This document shows positions 63,915 through 64,000 of a stretch of DNA of 64,000 nt, piece after piece (position 1 is the stretch's first letter; every line of letters begins with the position of its first letter). A program made the translations under genes and the position numbers. Where the stretch lies: positions 120,770-184,769 of the forward strand of contig NZ_SNUK01000006.1 in NCBI RefSeq assembly GCF_012027495.1, read 5' to 3'. The notes beneath the pieces were generated by a model. It saw only the letters and a list, made by a program, of their open reading frames with translations. It did no database searches and had not been told where the DNA came from. This stretch comes from Thermococcus sp. JdF3. GTDB taxonomy: Archaea > Methanobacteriota_B > Thermococci > Thermococcales > Thermococcaceae.

Positions 63915-64000
63915 TACGGCGGTCATAGCGGCGGGGTCACACCCGGTCTCGTTTCGACCCCGGAAGTTAAGCCCGCCAGCGATCCCGGGTGTACTGCCCT
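63915..64000 (+). rRNA. rrf: 5S ribosomal RNA (5' part)
   Basis: The first 86 bases of a 5S rRNA: TACGGCGGTCATAGCGGCGG, the loop region ACACCCGGTCTCGTTTCGAC and GGAAGTTAAGCCCGCCAGCG, typical of Thermococcales. The remaining roughly 35 bases lie beyond the right edge. It stands apart from any 16S/23S genes in this window and has its own promoter. Confidence 0.93.

Overview
This window comes from a hyperthermophilic archaeon of the order Thermococcales, most likely the genus Thermococcus. Several things point there. Genes are densely packed and protein families are archaeal throughout: TFB, histone, Gar1, SRP19, RNase P component 4, KEOPS Cgi121 and Hel308. There are TATA boxes about 25-30 nt upstream of many starts and strong GGAGGTG-type ribosome binding sites. 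Markers typical of Thermococcales are present: Nfn/sulfide dehydrogenase, the DIP osmolyte genes, type III RuBisCO, the WtpABC tungstate transporter and DUF257. The species cannot be fixed from the sequence alone.

Layout. Bases 1-3.9 kb hold the Nfn electron-bifurcating pair, TrmI, DUF257, SRP19 and a stand-alone Lrp-type ligand domain. Bases 4.1-10.5 kb are a complete oligopeptide/oligosaccharide ABC importer (binding protein, DppBCDF). Its binding protein appears circularly permuted. Bases 10.5-16.5 kb hold Hel308 with an in-frame intein, a small kinase, a ZIP transporter and UPF0201. Bases 16.5-19.9 kb are a minus-strand regulator/membrane/ABC-2 operon headed by two tandem perfect operator-like palindromes. 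A tRNA-Leu(UAG) follows, then a minus-strand aminotransferase/GDT1/MFS cluster and Cgi121.

Bases 23.8-26.8 kb are the most distinctive part. Three abutting palindromes precede a ribbon-helix-helix (RHH) protein, FtsZ2, a ParA/SegA-type ATPase and a basic RHH-like protein, and the block ends in spaced repeats. This looks like a cell-division and chromosome-partition locus. Bases 26.8-34.9 kb hold RibL, a PUA protein, PyrF, a DUF4443 regulator, the two di-myo-inositol-phosphate enzymes, Dph6 and a very large lipoprotein. Bases 35-41.2 kb hold an ABC exporter, Nudix and PfkB enzymes, Gar1-TFB-phosphodiesterase and a histone.

Bases 41.2-46.8 kb hold RuBisCO, thymidine kinase, an ArsR-type regulator, S17e, a 48-aa protein, DUF371, and a glycerate kinase whose end is fused over the remnant of a radical-SAM gene. 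Bases 46.8-54.9 kb are small housekeeping and unknown genes, including a helical-repeat protein operon and a DUF234 ATPase. Bases 55-57.9 kb are wtpABC. The window ends with TrmO, S-adenosylhomocysteinase, a cyclase, a CWB2-type surface protein, RNase P component 4, an MCM-like protein without Walker motifs, and the start of a 5S rRNA gene.

Gene ends are unusually tight: at least nine convergent pairs abut or overlap at their stop codons. No insertion sequence, prophage or CRISPR array was recognised. All functional calls are from sequence reading; no database search was run.
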